A stretch of DNA of 51,801 bases. Origin: a virus. Shown one piece after another: positions 26,170 to 34,969 of this stretch. The notes beneath the pieces were generated by a model. That model saw only the letters and a program-made list of their open reading frames with translations. It was not told the DNA's origin and made no database searches. Location of the stretch: the IMG/VR virus record IMGVR_UViG_3300028388_002547, positions 1-51,801 of that record, one strand, 5' to 3'. The first letter of the stretch is position 1. Each line of letters opens with the position of its first letter. The translations under genes and the position numbers were made by a program.

Positions 26170-26997
26170 ATGCCTATATGGACAAAAGATCGTGCTCCAT
26201 ACTACGCACCCAACGCAGTTCAGACAGCAAGTGGATGGACTGACAAAGATACGGGTGAAGTATTGGTGGCAATTAGTGATTTAGATGAAAAGGGAGGAGC
26301 GGCCAATATCGTTTCTGTAGTTTTTGATGCGGAGAGTTATGTCTCTGGTGACACCGTTGAAGTAACAGTCACATATTCAGAAAAGGTTGATGCCTCAAAT
26401 GATGAAACTCTCGTCGTATCTATTTTAGATGCCATTGATGGTGTTACGGAAACAGTAACACTCACATCGGCAGCAAGTACGGATTCATATGATGTTGTAT
26501 TCAGTGGAACTATAGAAGATAAAGACAGTGGAACACTTAGTATAGAAGATCAGACAATAAGTGGATCTATAGCTGATTCTGATGGTGCTGATACTAGTGC
26601 TTTGGCATTAGCTAGTGTTACAGCAACAGCAACATATACTGGTAAAGCTAAAGTTGTTAGTGCCGCTTTCAGTCAGCCTCTTGGATATGACAACGGTGAT
26701 ACTCTAGCAGTGACATTAACATACGATCAAAATGTTACGGCAACTGGAGATGAGGAAATTGTTGTAACAGATAGTGATAATACCGACCATACTTTGGTTG
26801 CTAGTGTATCTAGTGGATCAACGGATGTAGTATTCACGGAAGCCAGTGCTTTAGCAGGGACTACAAGTTCGACATTATCTCTTGATGCTCAGACTATAAC
26901 AAATGATATAGAAGATGATGGTGCTAATGATACATTAGCTAATCCAACTATATTAGATGGTCTAGTTGCGGATGTTGATTACACATACACAGCATAA
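26170..26997 (+). CDS. Ig-like domain virion protein, probable capsid decoration
   Basis: 275 aa, acidic, almost no Lys/Arg after residue 45, and no Cys. The N-terminus MPIWTKDRAPYYAPNAVQTA is a known start in marine T4-like structural proteins. Two tandem beta-sandwich repeats follow: VVSVVF/VSAAF, then SGDTVEVTVTYSEKV in the first and NGDTLAVTLTYDQNV in the second, each closing with GTLSIEDQTI or STLSLDAQTI. Repeats of this kind occur in Hoc-like decoration proteins. A dedicated late promoter and a strong terminator fit an abundant virion protein. Display on the capsid rather than tail is inference. Confidence 0.75.
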   Translation: MPIWTKDRAPYYAPNAVQTASGWTDKDTGEVLVAISDLDEKGGAANIVSVVFDAESYVSGDTVEVTVTYSEKVDASNDETLVVSILDAIDGVTETVTLTSAASTDSYDVVFSGTIEDKDSGTLSIEDQTISGSIADSDGADTSALALASVTATATYTGKAKVVSAAFSQPLGYDNGDTLAVTLTYDQNVTATGDEEIVVTDSDNTDHTLVASVSSGSTDVVFTEASALAGTTSSTLSLDAQTITNDIEDDGANDTLANPTILDGLVADVDYTYTA

Positions 26998-27004
26998 TTA
27001 AATC

Positions 27005-27028
27005 AAAGCCCTCCCACGGGAGGGCTTT
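27005..27028 (+). terminator. Strong rho-independent terminator, probably bidirectional
   Basis: 10-bp stem AAAGCCCTCC/GGAGGGCTTT with loop CACG, followed by a T tract on the plus strand and TTTGATTT on the minus strand. It separates the rightward Ig-like gene from the 3' end of the leftward resolvase gene. Confidence 0.9.
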
Positions 27029-27041
27029 TACACTTCTAATA

Positions 27042-27617
27042 TTATGGAATTTTTATAAGATTTTTTTCGAGATCAACATAATATACATACTTACATACGT
27101 AATATGAGTCCACAATATCACTTGTCGGACTCATATTTTTAATATCTTTCGTTTCCAATAAAGAATGTAAATCTAATTTTGTCTCTTCATAGAAAGTATA
27201 GTACATTTGTTCTTTGTTCGCATTACCATTTTTGGTAGCAAATTTTTTTATTGTCTTTGGTGGGATTTTGATGAAGTCTATTTTGTTTATATGTAAATAG
27301 TGTTTAAGAATAGAGCAATTTTCGGCAATCTGTAGCATCGTATTACCCCTAGAGCCATATGAATAATCTTCTATACCTACATGATTAACATTTTCACATT
27401 CATTCAACACCATATCTTTCAGAAAAATATATCGCTCTTCTGGTGTCAGAAAATCTTTCAGTGATACATCAACAGCTTTCACTTTATCTGTTACAATATG
27501 TTGTGACTTTTTTTTGGGTATAAAGACAAATCTACAATTATCAATATTAAAATCATCCCCATCGAATATACAAATTCCTGGAGATGACATTGAATAGTCA
27601 ACGCCTATAATTTTCAT
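27042..27617 (-). CDS. RuvC-like Holliday junction resolvase
   Basis: 191 aa. Strand 1 IIGVDYSMSSPGICIFDG carries the first catalytic Asp (Asp6), the second acidic motif is GIEDYSYGSRGNTM, and the C-terminal pair lies in SPTSDIVDSYYVCKYV. The middle has PPKTIKKFATKNGNANKEQM, typical of phage RuvC-like resolvases. In T4 the resolvase is gp49, of another fold, so this is a non-homologous replacement. It should clear branches before packaging. The ATG overlaps the upstream stop (ATGA). Confidence 0.87.
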   Translation of the reverse strand: MKIIGVDYSMSSPGICIFDGDDFNIDNCRFVFIPKKKSQHIVTDKVKAVDVSLKDFLTPEERYIFLKDMVLNECENVNHVGIEDYSYGSRGNTMLQIAENCSILKHYLHINKIDFIKIPPKTIKKFATKNGNANKEQMYYTFYEETKLDLHSLLETKDIKNMSPTSDIVDSYYVCKYVYYVDLEKNLIKIP

Positions 27618-27808
27618 TCTACGTCATCAATTCCATATTTGTCATAGAGTTCCTCAAGTAGTTCATCGTCACGATTTAAATTACAATCACTTTCCGTAAT
27701 TTCTTCACCGCACAGAGGGCAGAATTGTATCGTTGGATGCTTCATCGAAACAATAATATGATATTTTTCATCACAAGACATGCAATTAATATTAATAAGT
27801 GTTCCCAC
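27614..27808 (-). CDS. Small zinc-ribbon protein, 64 aa
   Basis: Two cysteine pairs (CMSC near 9-12 and CPLC near 30-33) make a zinc ribbon, followed by an acidic helix DDELLEELYDKYGIDD. GGAGGTATT lies before the ATG. It lies between NrdJ and the resolvase and overlaps the latter by 4 bases. Small ribbons of this kind often act as adaptors; the partner is unknown. Confidence 0.75.
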   Translation of the reverse strand: MGTLININCMSCDEKYHIIVSMKHPTIQFCPLCGEEITESDCNLNRDDELLEELYDKYGIDDVE

Positions 27809-27832
27809 TGGAAATACCTCCTATATTATTTA

Positions 27833-29764
27833 TCACTTTAAATCCACAATCTCACAACTTCCACTAGAGCATGCAAGAGTATGGGAACTTTTGGTAGTAT
27901 CTATCTGTTCATAATTTTGTAGTTCTGACCAATCAACATTCTTAGGCATATTCTCCACCAATGTATTATATTCTTCCTCAGTACATTCTTGATATGGTGC
28001 TTGCCTATAGCAATGATCTGAATGAGGAAGAAAACTCACACCTGACATACTATCAAAATGTTTATACACCCACGCACCAACTTCAAGCCATTCATGCTCT
28101 TTCACAGTAATCGTCACACTTGGCTTATGTTCACACCACGAATCTTGATACATTTTCCATAACTCCAATTGTTGAACAGCAGTCATACCATCTCTAAAGA
28201 TAGCTCCATCAGGACTCTTAATTGGAAATGAAAATACTATTGTGTTATCAGGATTCATTACACATTTCTCATGAGGGAATCCCATGTCGATCATCATATG
28301 ACATAAAGGATCTTTTATATCTGCCCTCACCGTTCTAATATAATATGGACTATATCTAGCATGTATTCCTGATGATGAATTTACTAACTGGCTGATCGTA
28401 CCTGATGGTTTCACTGTTGTTATTGCGACTGATTGATTAATATTCAATAACTTCGAATATTTTTTATTTACTTCAATTGTCTTATTTTTAAATTGTTCTA
28501 ACCGATGTTTAGTTTCATCACAAACTTTATTTGTCAAATGAGAATCCATGATACCTGTTAGACTAACACCTAGTAATCTTTCTTCTTCACAGTTATTTTT
28601 CCATTGCTTGGATAGATATCTGAAATTGGTCAATGTACATTGAAATGTTCCTAGTATTGTCGCTATTTCTATCTTATCTAATATATCTTCTTCTGTATCA
28701 GTTTTTCTTAATACAACTTCCGTGAGATTGCATAATTGTTTCTTTCTTAATATAATCTCAGCACATGGATTTGTTCCGAAATCATGTTCTGGTTCTCTAC
28801 GTCCTGTTTTCTCTACTTGCTTTATTGCAGACGATCTATTGAAAATACCACGCTCACCCGATCGAGATTCATACAAAGATTTCCATTCATTTAAGAATAT
28901 ACCAATATCTGGTTTCTCGGTATAGCAAGCGGAATTATTTGCTAATGCCCTTTGAGGATTTTCTAACCACCATTGTCCTGATTTTGCCAACACCATTCTA
29001 TCATCGCTCAGATTCGAAAGTGATAGACACGCAGATCTTCTAACCCCACCCGACACAACAATCTCCCCAATCTTACATGCCATATCGTGACATTCAATAC
29101 TAGTCAATTTTCTTCCCCTAGCATTTCTGAAAATATTAGTAATGAATGATAATAGATTTTTTAATTGGTCTGGCCCCGATGCTCTACCACCAAAAGTTTT
29201 GAGAGGAGCCCCAGCAGGTCTAACCTTACTCGTATCAACATTTGGTATCTCACCACAATATAACATGTTGATATACTCTTTAAGTGCCTTTGACCAACCT
29301 AGCTTACTATCTACTACAACGATGGTGGACTCGGTTGGATATAATTCTTCTGGTACTTCTGGTAACTTGTTTATGTATTGTCTCTCGACCGAAAAACCAA
29401 CCCCTGTTCCTGACATTAAGATATATAGAATCTCGTCAAATGCCCTTGGACTATCTATTGCTATATAGGAACAATTATATGCACACGTGTTATCACGTCT
29501 GAGTGCGTCGCCAGCAGACATTAACGCTCTCATACTGGGCATTACCTTCATTGTTAATACTGATTGTTCTAGCTTATTTCTAAGGTTTTTTGATAGGGTA
29601 TAATTACACTTCTCTAATAGATGCTCTTCCATAAAATCAAAGTATCTCTTAATTGTTTCCTCCCATGTTTCTCTTCTTTTTTCATTAGCAACCCACCTCG
29701 AATATCTACTCAAATGTATAAATTGTGAATACAAATCCATCCCATATTTATTTGTTTTATTCAT
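27833..29764 (-). CDS. nrdJ: Class II (B12-dependent) ribonucleoside-triphosphate reductase
   Basis: 643 aa, somewhat short for monomeric NrdJ (about 700-740). Motifs: NTCAYNCSYIAID (cleft Cys), ILMSGTGVGFSVER, GGVRRSACLSLS, the active-site loop GTNPCAEIILRKKQLCNLTE, KPSGTISQLVNSSSGIHARY and the redox tail CSSGSCEIVD. These match adenosylcobalamin-dependent monomeric reductase, not the NrdA/NrdB pair of T4. It makes deoxynucleotides without oxygen and without a second subunit but needs cobalamin from the host. Confidence 0.9.
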   Translation of the reverse strand: MNKTNKYGMDLYSQFIHLSRYSRWVANEKRRETWEETIKRYFDFMEEHLLEKCNYTLSKNLRNKLEQSVLTMKVMPSMRALMSAGDALRRDNTCAYNCSYIAIDSPRAFDEILYILMSGTGVGFSVERQYINKLPEVPEELYPTESTIVVVDSKLGWSKALKEYINMLYCGEIPNVDTSKVRPAGAPLKTFGGRASGPDQLKNLLSFITNIFRNARGRKLTSIECHDMACKIGEIVVSGGVRRSACLSLSNLSDDRMVLAKSGQWWLENPQRALANNSACYTEKPDIGIFLNEWKSLYESRSGERGIFNRSSAIKQVEKTGRREPEHDFGTNPCAEIILRKKQLCNLTEVVLRKTDTEEDILDKIEIATILGTFQCTLTNFRYLSKQWKNNCEEERLLGVSLTGIMDSHLTNKVCDETKHRLEQFKNKTIEVNKKYSKLLNINQSVAITTVKPSGTISQLVNSSSGIHARYSPYYIRTVRADIKDPLCHMMIDMGFPHEKCVMNPDNTIVFSFPIKSPDGAIFRDGMTAVQQLELWKMYQDSWCEHKPSVTITVKEHEWLEVGAWVYKHFDSMSGVSFLPHSDHCYRQAPYQECTEEEYNTLVENMPKNVDWSELQNYEQIDTTKSSHTLACSSGSCEIVDLK

Positions 29765-29833
29765 TATACCCCATTTATTTCGATTTTTTAAAAAATGTGT
29801 TTAGATATCATATTTATATTTGAAAAATAGTAT

Positions 29834-30841
29834 CTACGATCTTTTCCATTCATTAAATTTAAGTTCGGCCATTAATCCCTGATGGGTATTTTCATCAATA
29901 ATTTTCAATACATCAACTCCTGATAATACCATATCATTGATATCTTTATATGAAAAGTTTTTTATATCCCATATAACAATCTGATGGCCTTCTTTAATAC
30001 AGTTTTTCATAGTTTTAGTTATATGCGGATTTCTTTTTTCATTATCGAATACAAAAACCATGTCATCAATTTTTATATTTGTCTGCTTTTGGAAATTATA
30101 TATCATTTTATGTAAATTACTATTTGTCACTGCTAAAGCATTAGGTAAAAATAACGAATCAAGTGGCCCCTCAACAATATAAGTCCTTCGTCTCGAATCC
30201 CATCTATCTAGTCCATATATACTAGCTCTTTCATCATTTTTCGCAGTTGCGTATCTGATTATATTTCCTCGATCTAAAGCTCTACCTTGTGACGCAAATA
30301 AATTTCCTTCCAAATCATAAAAGGGTATCACCACTCTATTATCGGATGGTATGGACTCAGTTCTCGCATTATCAAAAACACTATCACACCACTCTTTATA
30401 ATTTTCAGTATAATGTAATATACTATGAAATCTAAAAGGAATCTTTCTACTTTTTACCAACCTCTTAGCAGGGTGCTCTTCATTTAATTCAGCAATAGAT
30501 GGGATATTTAATTTCTTTATCTCTTTCTTTATTTCAGGTTTTGCTTTCTTAGTAATTTTTATCTCAGATTCTTTATCTTTGTATTTCTCAAAGCAATACT
30601 CTTCAAATAATCTACCATCATACCATTTTAGAAAATTATAGAATGACATAGATTCTTTACAGTTATGACAATAATATATAAAGCCATTGCTCTTTCTAAG
30701 AACGTATGCTCTAGCTTTTCTAGTATTCTCTTGAGAGTCACCACATATTGGACATGAGAAATTCCAAAGGTAGTCATCTTTACGTTTGAAATTTCTTAGT
30801 GATGAGCCAATGAGTTGTATGTACTTAGAGTCAAGATACAT
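29834..30841 (-). CDS. 61: DNA primase gp61-like
   Basis: 335 aa, as in T4 gp61 (342 aa). N-terminal zinc ribbon FSCPICGDSQENTRKARAY with the second pair YYCHNCKESMSF, then a Lys-rich linker, and a Toprim core with VVIPFYDLEGNLFASQGRAL, YIVEGPLDSLFLPNALAV and FVFDNEKRNP. It primes lagging-strand synthesis with the gp41 helicase. The ATG lies next to the stop of the lipoprotein gene. Confidence 0.92.
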   Translation of the reverse strand: MYLDSKYIQLIGSSLRNFKRKDDYLWNFSCPICGDSQENTRKARAYVLRKSNGFIYYCHNCKESMSFYNFLKWYDGRLFEEYCFEKYKDKESEIKITKKAKPEIKKEIKKLNIPSIAELNEEHPAKRLVKSRKIPFRFHSILHYTENYKEWCDSVFDNARTESIPSDNRVVIPFYDLEGNLFASQGRALDRGNIIRYATAKNDERASIYGLDRWDSRRRTYIVEGPLDSLFLPNALAVTNSNLHKMIYNFQKQTNIKIDDMVFVFDNEKRNPHITKTMKNCIKEGHQIVIWDIKNFSYKDINDMVLSGVDVLKIIDENTHQGLMAELKFNEWKRS

Positions 30842-31186
30842 TTATTCATCCGATTCATAATATTCACGATATAATCTAAGTACCTCTTTTTCTTCTATTA
30901 GATATCTTTTAATCTCCTGCATGTTTAGAGCAAGGGCTTTGTAACCATCACCAGTGATCGCAAAAACAACACCTCTCTGATTTTTATTTTTGAGTTCACG
31001 GAAGATTGTATCGACATTTTCCTTTGTGATGACAATCCACTCAACTCTTTTTAAATTTAATGGCACAGGATTCTCCAATGATAGTTTTGCTTTGTCTGTA
31101 GGTTCACATACTATTTGTTGTATAGGCGAACACCCCGACATACTTATACATAGTATAATGAATAATATTATAATTTTTCTCAACAT
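30842..31186 (-). CDS. Outer-membrane lipoprotein, probable o-spanin (Rz1-like)
   Basis: 114 aa from the ATG at 31186 (an in-frame TTG at 31201 is less likely). Signal peptide MLRKIIILFIILCISMSGC with lipobox Cys19. The rest has RVEWIVITKENVDTIFRELK, VVFAITGDGYKALALNMQEI and a final helix LRLYREYY. This pattern occurs in phage lysis cassettes next to Rz-like genes. It would fuse the outer to the inner membrane with the i-spanin candidate at 31952. The separating gene makes the assignment less certain. Confidence 0.65.
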   Translation of the reverse strand: MLRKIIILFIILCISMSGCSPIQQIVCEPTDKAKLSLENPVPLNLKRVEWIVITKENVDTIFRELKNKNQRGVVFAITGDGYKALALNMQEIKRYLIEEKEVLRLYREYYESDE

Positions 31187-31202
31187 GTATTTTATTCTCA
31201 AC

Positions 31203-31952
31203 CTATAATGTTATTTTCTTCAATTTTTTAGTTAGTCTTTTGTTCACGGTGTACGGTAATCTAAAACCCATACCATGTCCAATATCTTCACCACTCTTAG
31301 CATTTTGGACAAGCAAATACTTTATCTTGTCTTTATTATATCGTCTATTATGATATTGATATATAGCATCAACAGCATCATCCACACTGATATCAATATC
31401 CTGTGGCTCTATTATAGAATCATCAATATTAATTTTACGCTTACTATCAATATACTCTATGTATTCCTTTCTGTTAAACTTTTTACTACCATCAATTATA
31501 TACACCTTCTCAATTTGTCTAGGAGATATAAAACCCAAAAACAATGCTTGTGATTCTTGACCTTTCCCACGCTCTAACATATCATAACTAACTTCTGGTC
31601 TGAAGGAATCAGGATATTTCTTCTTCATCATATCATCACCTTTCAGTTTGGTTCTCTGACCATACATCGGATATAAGTCCTTACCCATTGCTTTGAATTT
31701 AATCACAACTTGTCCAAAGTGAAATGCTGTTTCAATATCTGGTGTTACATATAATCCCCTAGTGACACGTTTACCACCTACTTGATGTGGATATAATCTA
31801 TGTACTGACTTCTTAGCATCAACACCATTCACACAAAAATTATATATATTCTCTTCTGTAGATCCATGAAACAAACTCAAAACAGTGTTAGGCTGTAACT
31901 TCTTTATATCACTAATTTTGCTTTCGACTAAGTGTATATCAAATCTTTTCAT
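31203..31952 (-). CDS. Putative ADP-ribosyltransferase-fold protein
   Basis: 249 aa. The N-terminal half follows the H-Y-E layout of small ADP-ribosyltransferases and DUF3990-like proteins: LSLFHGSTEENIYNFCVNGV with His29, then VTRGLYVTPDIETAFHFGQV near 62-84, and a candidate acidic residue in KGQESQALFLGF near 132. The C-terminal part is basic and ends in two helices. Its ATG overlaps the stop of the spanin candidate. T4 uses Alt/ModA to modify host RNA polymerase; a similar attack on a host protein is possible. Fold and activity are inferred from motifs only. Confidence 0.55.
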   Translation of the reverse strand: MKRFDIHLVESKISDIKKLQPNTVLSLFHGSTEENIYNFCVNGVDAKKSVHRLYPHQVGGKRVTRGLYVTPDIETAFHFGQVVIKFKAMGKDLYPMYGQRTKLKGDDMMKKKYPDSFRPEVSYDMLERGKGQESQALFLGFISPRQIEKVYIIDGSKKFNRKEYIEYIDSKRKINIDDSIIEPQDIDISVDDAVDAIYQYHNRRYNKDKIKYLLVQNAKSGEDIGHGMGFRLPYTVNKRLTKKLKKITL

Positions 31953-32404
31953 CAGTCACCGCATGGATTATCTTCATCACTTTCACCACCACTCAAGTAC
32001 TCTAAACACTTGAAAACATCTTCTGTTCCATTATTGATAATTTTCTGAATGAGTTTCGGCTTTGCCTCTGCCAATTCTTCTAAACTTTTTTTACCATACA
32101 TTTCTCTATTCAAAGTTTTCTCCAACTCATTCCTTTCTTCCGCAAGTTCTGTTGCCAGTTTTGATAGTCTCTTATTGGAAGAAAGGATTTTAGCTACATC
32201 CTTTTTATATGTATCTATGGTGTTTTTGGCTTGAGCATTTTCTATGGACAACTCATTGACAGTGGCTTTTAGTTTTTCTATAGTCAACCTATGGTTGATA
32301 TCACGGATATAAACATAAGTGCATAGTGACAATATTGCAGCCACTATAGCAACCTTATACCATGAAATATACTGACCGATGAAACTCTTTATTAGTGTGA
32401 TCAT
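31952..32404 (-). CDS. Inner-membrane spanin candidate (Rz-like)
   Basis: 150 aa from the ATG at 32404, chosen for GGAG just upstream. One N-terminal membrane helix (about 16-33), then a long coiled coil, and a C-terminal KPKLIQKIINNGTEDVFKCL stretch with a Cys. The last motif is typical of phage Rz-like proteins ending in a Cys-containing helix. It overlaps the upstream gene by 50 bases. It probably works with the lipoprotein at 30842 to disrupt the outer membrane at lysis. Confidence 0.75.
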   Translation of the reverse strand: MITLIKSFIGQYISWYKVAIVAAILSLCTYVYIRDINHRLTIEKLKATVNELSIENAQAKNTIDTYKKDVAKILSSNKRLSKLATELAEERNELEKTLNREMYGKKSLEELAEAKPKLIQKIINNGTEDVFKCLEYLSGGESDEDNPCGD

Positions 32405-32732
32405 AATCTCCATACGAATCATAATTTGTCATTTGTAATCCAACCAACTCAACAGCAGATTCACCCAATGAATAAGTTCTCTCTACTATCGAATCACTTT
32501 CTGTCTGTGATACTGGCGAATAATCAACTTCTGGTATAACACATCCAGTTACATGTCTTTCGTATCTACTTCTATTTATAGGTGCAGTGACTCTCACAAT
32601 AGAATCAGAAATCGTGACAGAAACATCACCGTCATAAATTCCGCAACCATAAAACTTTAGTCCTTTGCTATATTTATCGAGTGATTCTTTCCATTCGCTT
32701 GCATCAACATCTATAAGTGTAAAATTCGACAT
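32355..32732 (-). CDS. Hypothetical protein, 125 aa
   Basis: Not recognised. Beta-rich, starting MSNFTLIDVDASEWKESLDK, with YERHVTGCVIPEVDYSP in the middle and a Tyr/Asp-rich end. GGGAG precedes the ATG and a consensus promoter lies about 50 bases upstream. The 3' 50 bases overlap the spanin gene in another frame. Confidence 0.65.
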   Translation of the reverse strand: MSNFTLIDVDASEWKESLDKYSKGLKFYGCGIYDGDVSVTISDSIVRVTAPINRSRYERHVTGCVIPEVDYSPVSQTESDSIVERTYSLGESAVELVGLQMTNYDSYGDYDHTNKEFHRSVYFMV

Positions 32733-32762
32733 TATTATCTCCCTAGTTCAATTAATAAAATA

Positions 32763-32795
32763 AAAGATATGCTATTTCAATTATAGCATATCTTT
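32763..32795 (-). promoter_or_regulatory. 13-bp inverted repeat over promoter: operator or terminator
   Basis: Arms AAAGATATGCTAT (32763-32775) and ATAGCATATCTTT (32783-32795), loop of 7. The right arm and loop include the TATAAT box. On the minus strand the hairpin is followed by TATTTTATT, so it could end the transcript of the secreted-protein gene, or act as a repressor site. Both readings are open. Confidence 0.65.
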
Positions 32796-32808
32796 ATCTC
32801 AATGTCAA
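32780..32808 (-). promoter_or_regulatory. Sigma70-type promoter for the lysis-cluster operon
   Basis: Minus strand TTGACA (32808-32803), 17-base spacer, TATAAT (32785-32780), both perfect. The -35 starts 6 bases after the stop of the secreted-protein gene. A 13-bp perfect inverted repeat covers the -10 and start region. Confidence 0.85.
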
Positions 32809-32811
32809 TTA

Positions 32812-34845
32812 CTACTCACCACTGAATGATAATAAGTAATAATTATTATATATACTATTAGTCACCAATATATTACTACCACTAACCACAACAATACCAT
32901 ATATATTTTTGGGTATATTCAAATCAACATCTGATTGTGACCCAGCTTTGACTAATAATTCTTTGGTTGAAACCAAATTACCATTGTAATCGAGTACATC
33001 AAATACAACCGTTTCGTCATTACTTGATACATTAGCAACTCGGACATCATTAATCTGACCCAAATACGTATTATATTGCAATAATTGTACAATACTTTTT
33101 ACTACTGGCTCAAAGTCATTAGATACAACATAATCAACAGCACCATCACTTAGTCTATATTGAACTAATGTTGCATTAACACCGAATAAAGTTGAACTAA
33201 CATTGACATGACCACCACCACTTAAAACACTATCAACAACAAAGTGTCTGGTTTCATATTTTGATAATGATAGAACATTATCATATACAGCTACGCCATT
33301 CTCATCATATACGGCTACTCTCACATCATTATCAAAATTACTTGGATTATTAATTTCAACAATATTATATGAATCATCATCCACTGATACTATACTATGT
33401 ACTTCGTTTCTTGATGGTTCTCTAGCTGGTACAGTATAAGCAGTAATAAACTTCTCGCATGCAAAAACTGAATGTGCGTCAGGGGAGCAGTCATATAATA
33501 CCCTAGAAGCAGTCACATAAAATTTCTGTGGTTCATCACCTATTCTTGACAATGGTAAAAATACAGCAAAACCAACTGTATCATGATCAAGATATTCATG
33601 AGTTGGGAAATCATATCTACCACCATCCCTAACTCTAACCTGAAATGTATGTTTAAAGCTAGTGACACCATTTTTTGTTTCGTAAACTGATAGATTACCG
33701 AACAAATCTCGACCGTCTTTCTCTGAATCTGTAATTCTAACCCAGTTGGCGGCTCCACTACCACCTAACCTATAGGTATTCAATGTTACTACTTGTGAAG
33801 ATGTAACGGCATTTTTGAATGGTAAATAAAGTGCGAAATCAAAATCAGTATTATCACCAAAACCACTGCTTTCTGGGGAAACCCTGTATTGTGTAATTCC
33901 ACCAAACCACAAACCTTCTGCGTCGATTGATGATTCAATGCAAACAGTACCATAACTATCAACATCTAAACCATTATCATTAACAATAATATCTTTCTTT
34001 GTATTTGGTAATACATTGAATACAAAATCACTCTGAACATCACCCCACAAATCTGTGTAGGTATATCGAAATTCGAGATCAACCATACTCTTGTTGACGA
34101 CACTTGCTATATTGATGTGTTTCAAGAAACCATTGACACTAGAGCAAACTTTTGAATCTAGGTCTTTTGACGAACAAGATGTTCCATCGCCATCACAAAT
34201 TCCACATTGGTCAACTACAGCATCGCCATTGGGTACACCTGCACAATCAACAGGACATTTCTGTGAATCTCTACTAGCAGTTGCGGTTTTACCTCGTAAT
34301 GACCATACTAAATTACCACCATCGAAATCTACACTGAAAACATTAACAAATCTACCCTTATTATAAAATTCAGTTTGGTTTCTGTTGCTAGGACGTGGGG
34401 TAAATTTATTATCACTACCTACTGGTATTGATACATTGTAATCATTACCATTATAATAGCCAAAATAAGCGGTATATAATTTATCTGACTGTTGATGAAC
34501 ACACTCAAGAACAGGAGAAACCTTTGAACATTTTCTCTCATAGTATTCTTCACTACATCCAGCCTTTGGTTTAACTGACTTAAATTCTTTATTGAGTTCA
34601 AATCTGTATGAATCACCCACGTTTAAGTCATCATACTTATAAACTGATCCATCACAAAATGCAAATGTAACATGTGATAGATCTTTGCTAGATTCTACCA
34701 GCACACTATAGCCATCATCACTATAATCAACACTGAATGTTGCTTTACACGAATAACATAACGGTTCCACATTAACATCCGCACGGGCATCGCTATTGAA
34801 TAGTAATATAATGATAATTAACATTTTCAAAAATATAAGTTTCAT
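32812..34845 (-). CDS. Large secreted beta-rich protein with Cys cluster
   Basis: 677 aa from the ATG at 34845, chosen because GAGGAAATT precedes it and a signal peptide follows (KLIFLKMLIIIILLFNSDA, cleavage after ARA). The mature protein is beta-rich, Asp/Ser/Val-rich, with paired Cys residues. A short cluster near residue 195 reads CPVDCAGVPNGDAVVDQCGI with CDGDGTSC, a type seen in secreted proteins of marine bacteria. Several repeats of about 110 residues seem present. No phage counterpart is known to me. Host origin and an envelope function are plausible. It is transcribed alone. Confidence 0.75.
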   Translation of the reverse strand: MKLIFLKMLIIIILLFNSDARADVNVEPLCYSCKATFSVDYSDDGYSVLVESSKDLSHVTFAFCDGSVYKYDDLNVGDSYRFELNKEFKSVKPKAGCSEEYYERKCSKVSPVLECVHQQSDKLYTAYFGYYNGNDYNVSIPVGSDNKFTPRPSNRNQTEFYNKGRFVNVFSVDFDGGNLVWSLRGKTATASRDSQKCPVDCAGVPNGDAVVDQCGICDGDGTSCSSKDLDSKVCSSVNGFLKHINIASVVNKSMVDLEFRYTYTDLWGDVQSDFVFNVLPNTKKDIIVNDNGLDVDSYGTVCIESSIDAEGLWFGGITQYRVSPESSGFGDNTDFDFALYLPFKNAVTSSQVVTLNTYRLGGSGAANWVRITDSEKDGRDLFGNLSVYETKNGVTSFKHTFQVRVRDGGRYDFPTHEYLDHDTVGFAVFLPLSRIGDEPQKFYVTASRVLYDCSPDAHSVFACEKFITAYTVPAREPSRNEVHSIVSVDDDSYNIVEINNPSNFDNDVRVAVYDENGVAVYDNVLSLSKYETRHFVVDSVLSGGGHVNVSSTLFGVNATLVQYRLSDGAVDYVVSNDFEPVVKSIVQLLQYNTYLGQINDVRVANVSSNDETVVFDVLDYNGNLVSTKELLVKAGSQSDVDLNIPKNIYGIVVVSGSNILVTNSIYNNYYLLSFSGE

Positions 34846-34874
34846 AATTTCCTCACAATAAAAGATTAATAATG

Positions 34875-34910
34875 TATATAGTATCGTCATTATAACACAT
34901 AAACTTTATA
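34875..34910 (-). promoter_or_regulatory. Early-type promoter, variant copy
   Basis: The minus strand reads GTTTAT, 17 bases, then CTATATA, with TGACGATA inside the spacer. It is a two-base-shorter variant of the right-end repeat core TGACGATATCCTATATAGAA, and it lies 30-65 bases before the secreted-protein ATG. Confidence 0.55.
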
Positions 34911-34969
34911 TTTTATACTAGAAATATCAAATAATATCAAATTAATATTATAATGATTATAGGTACTTA

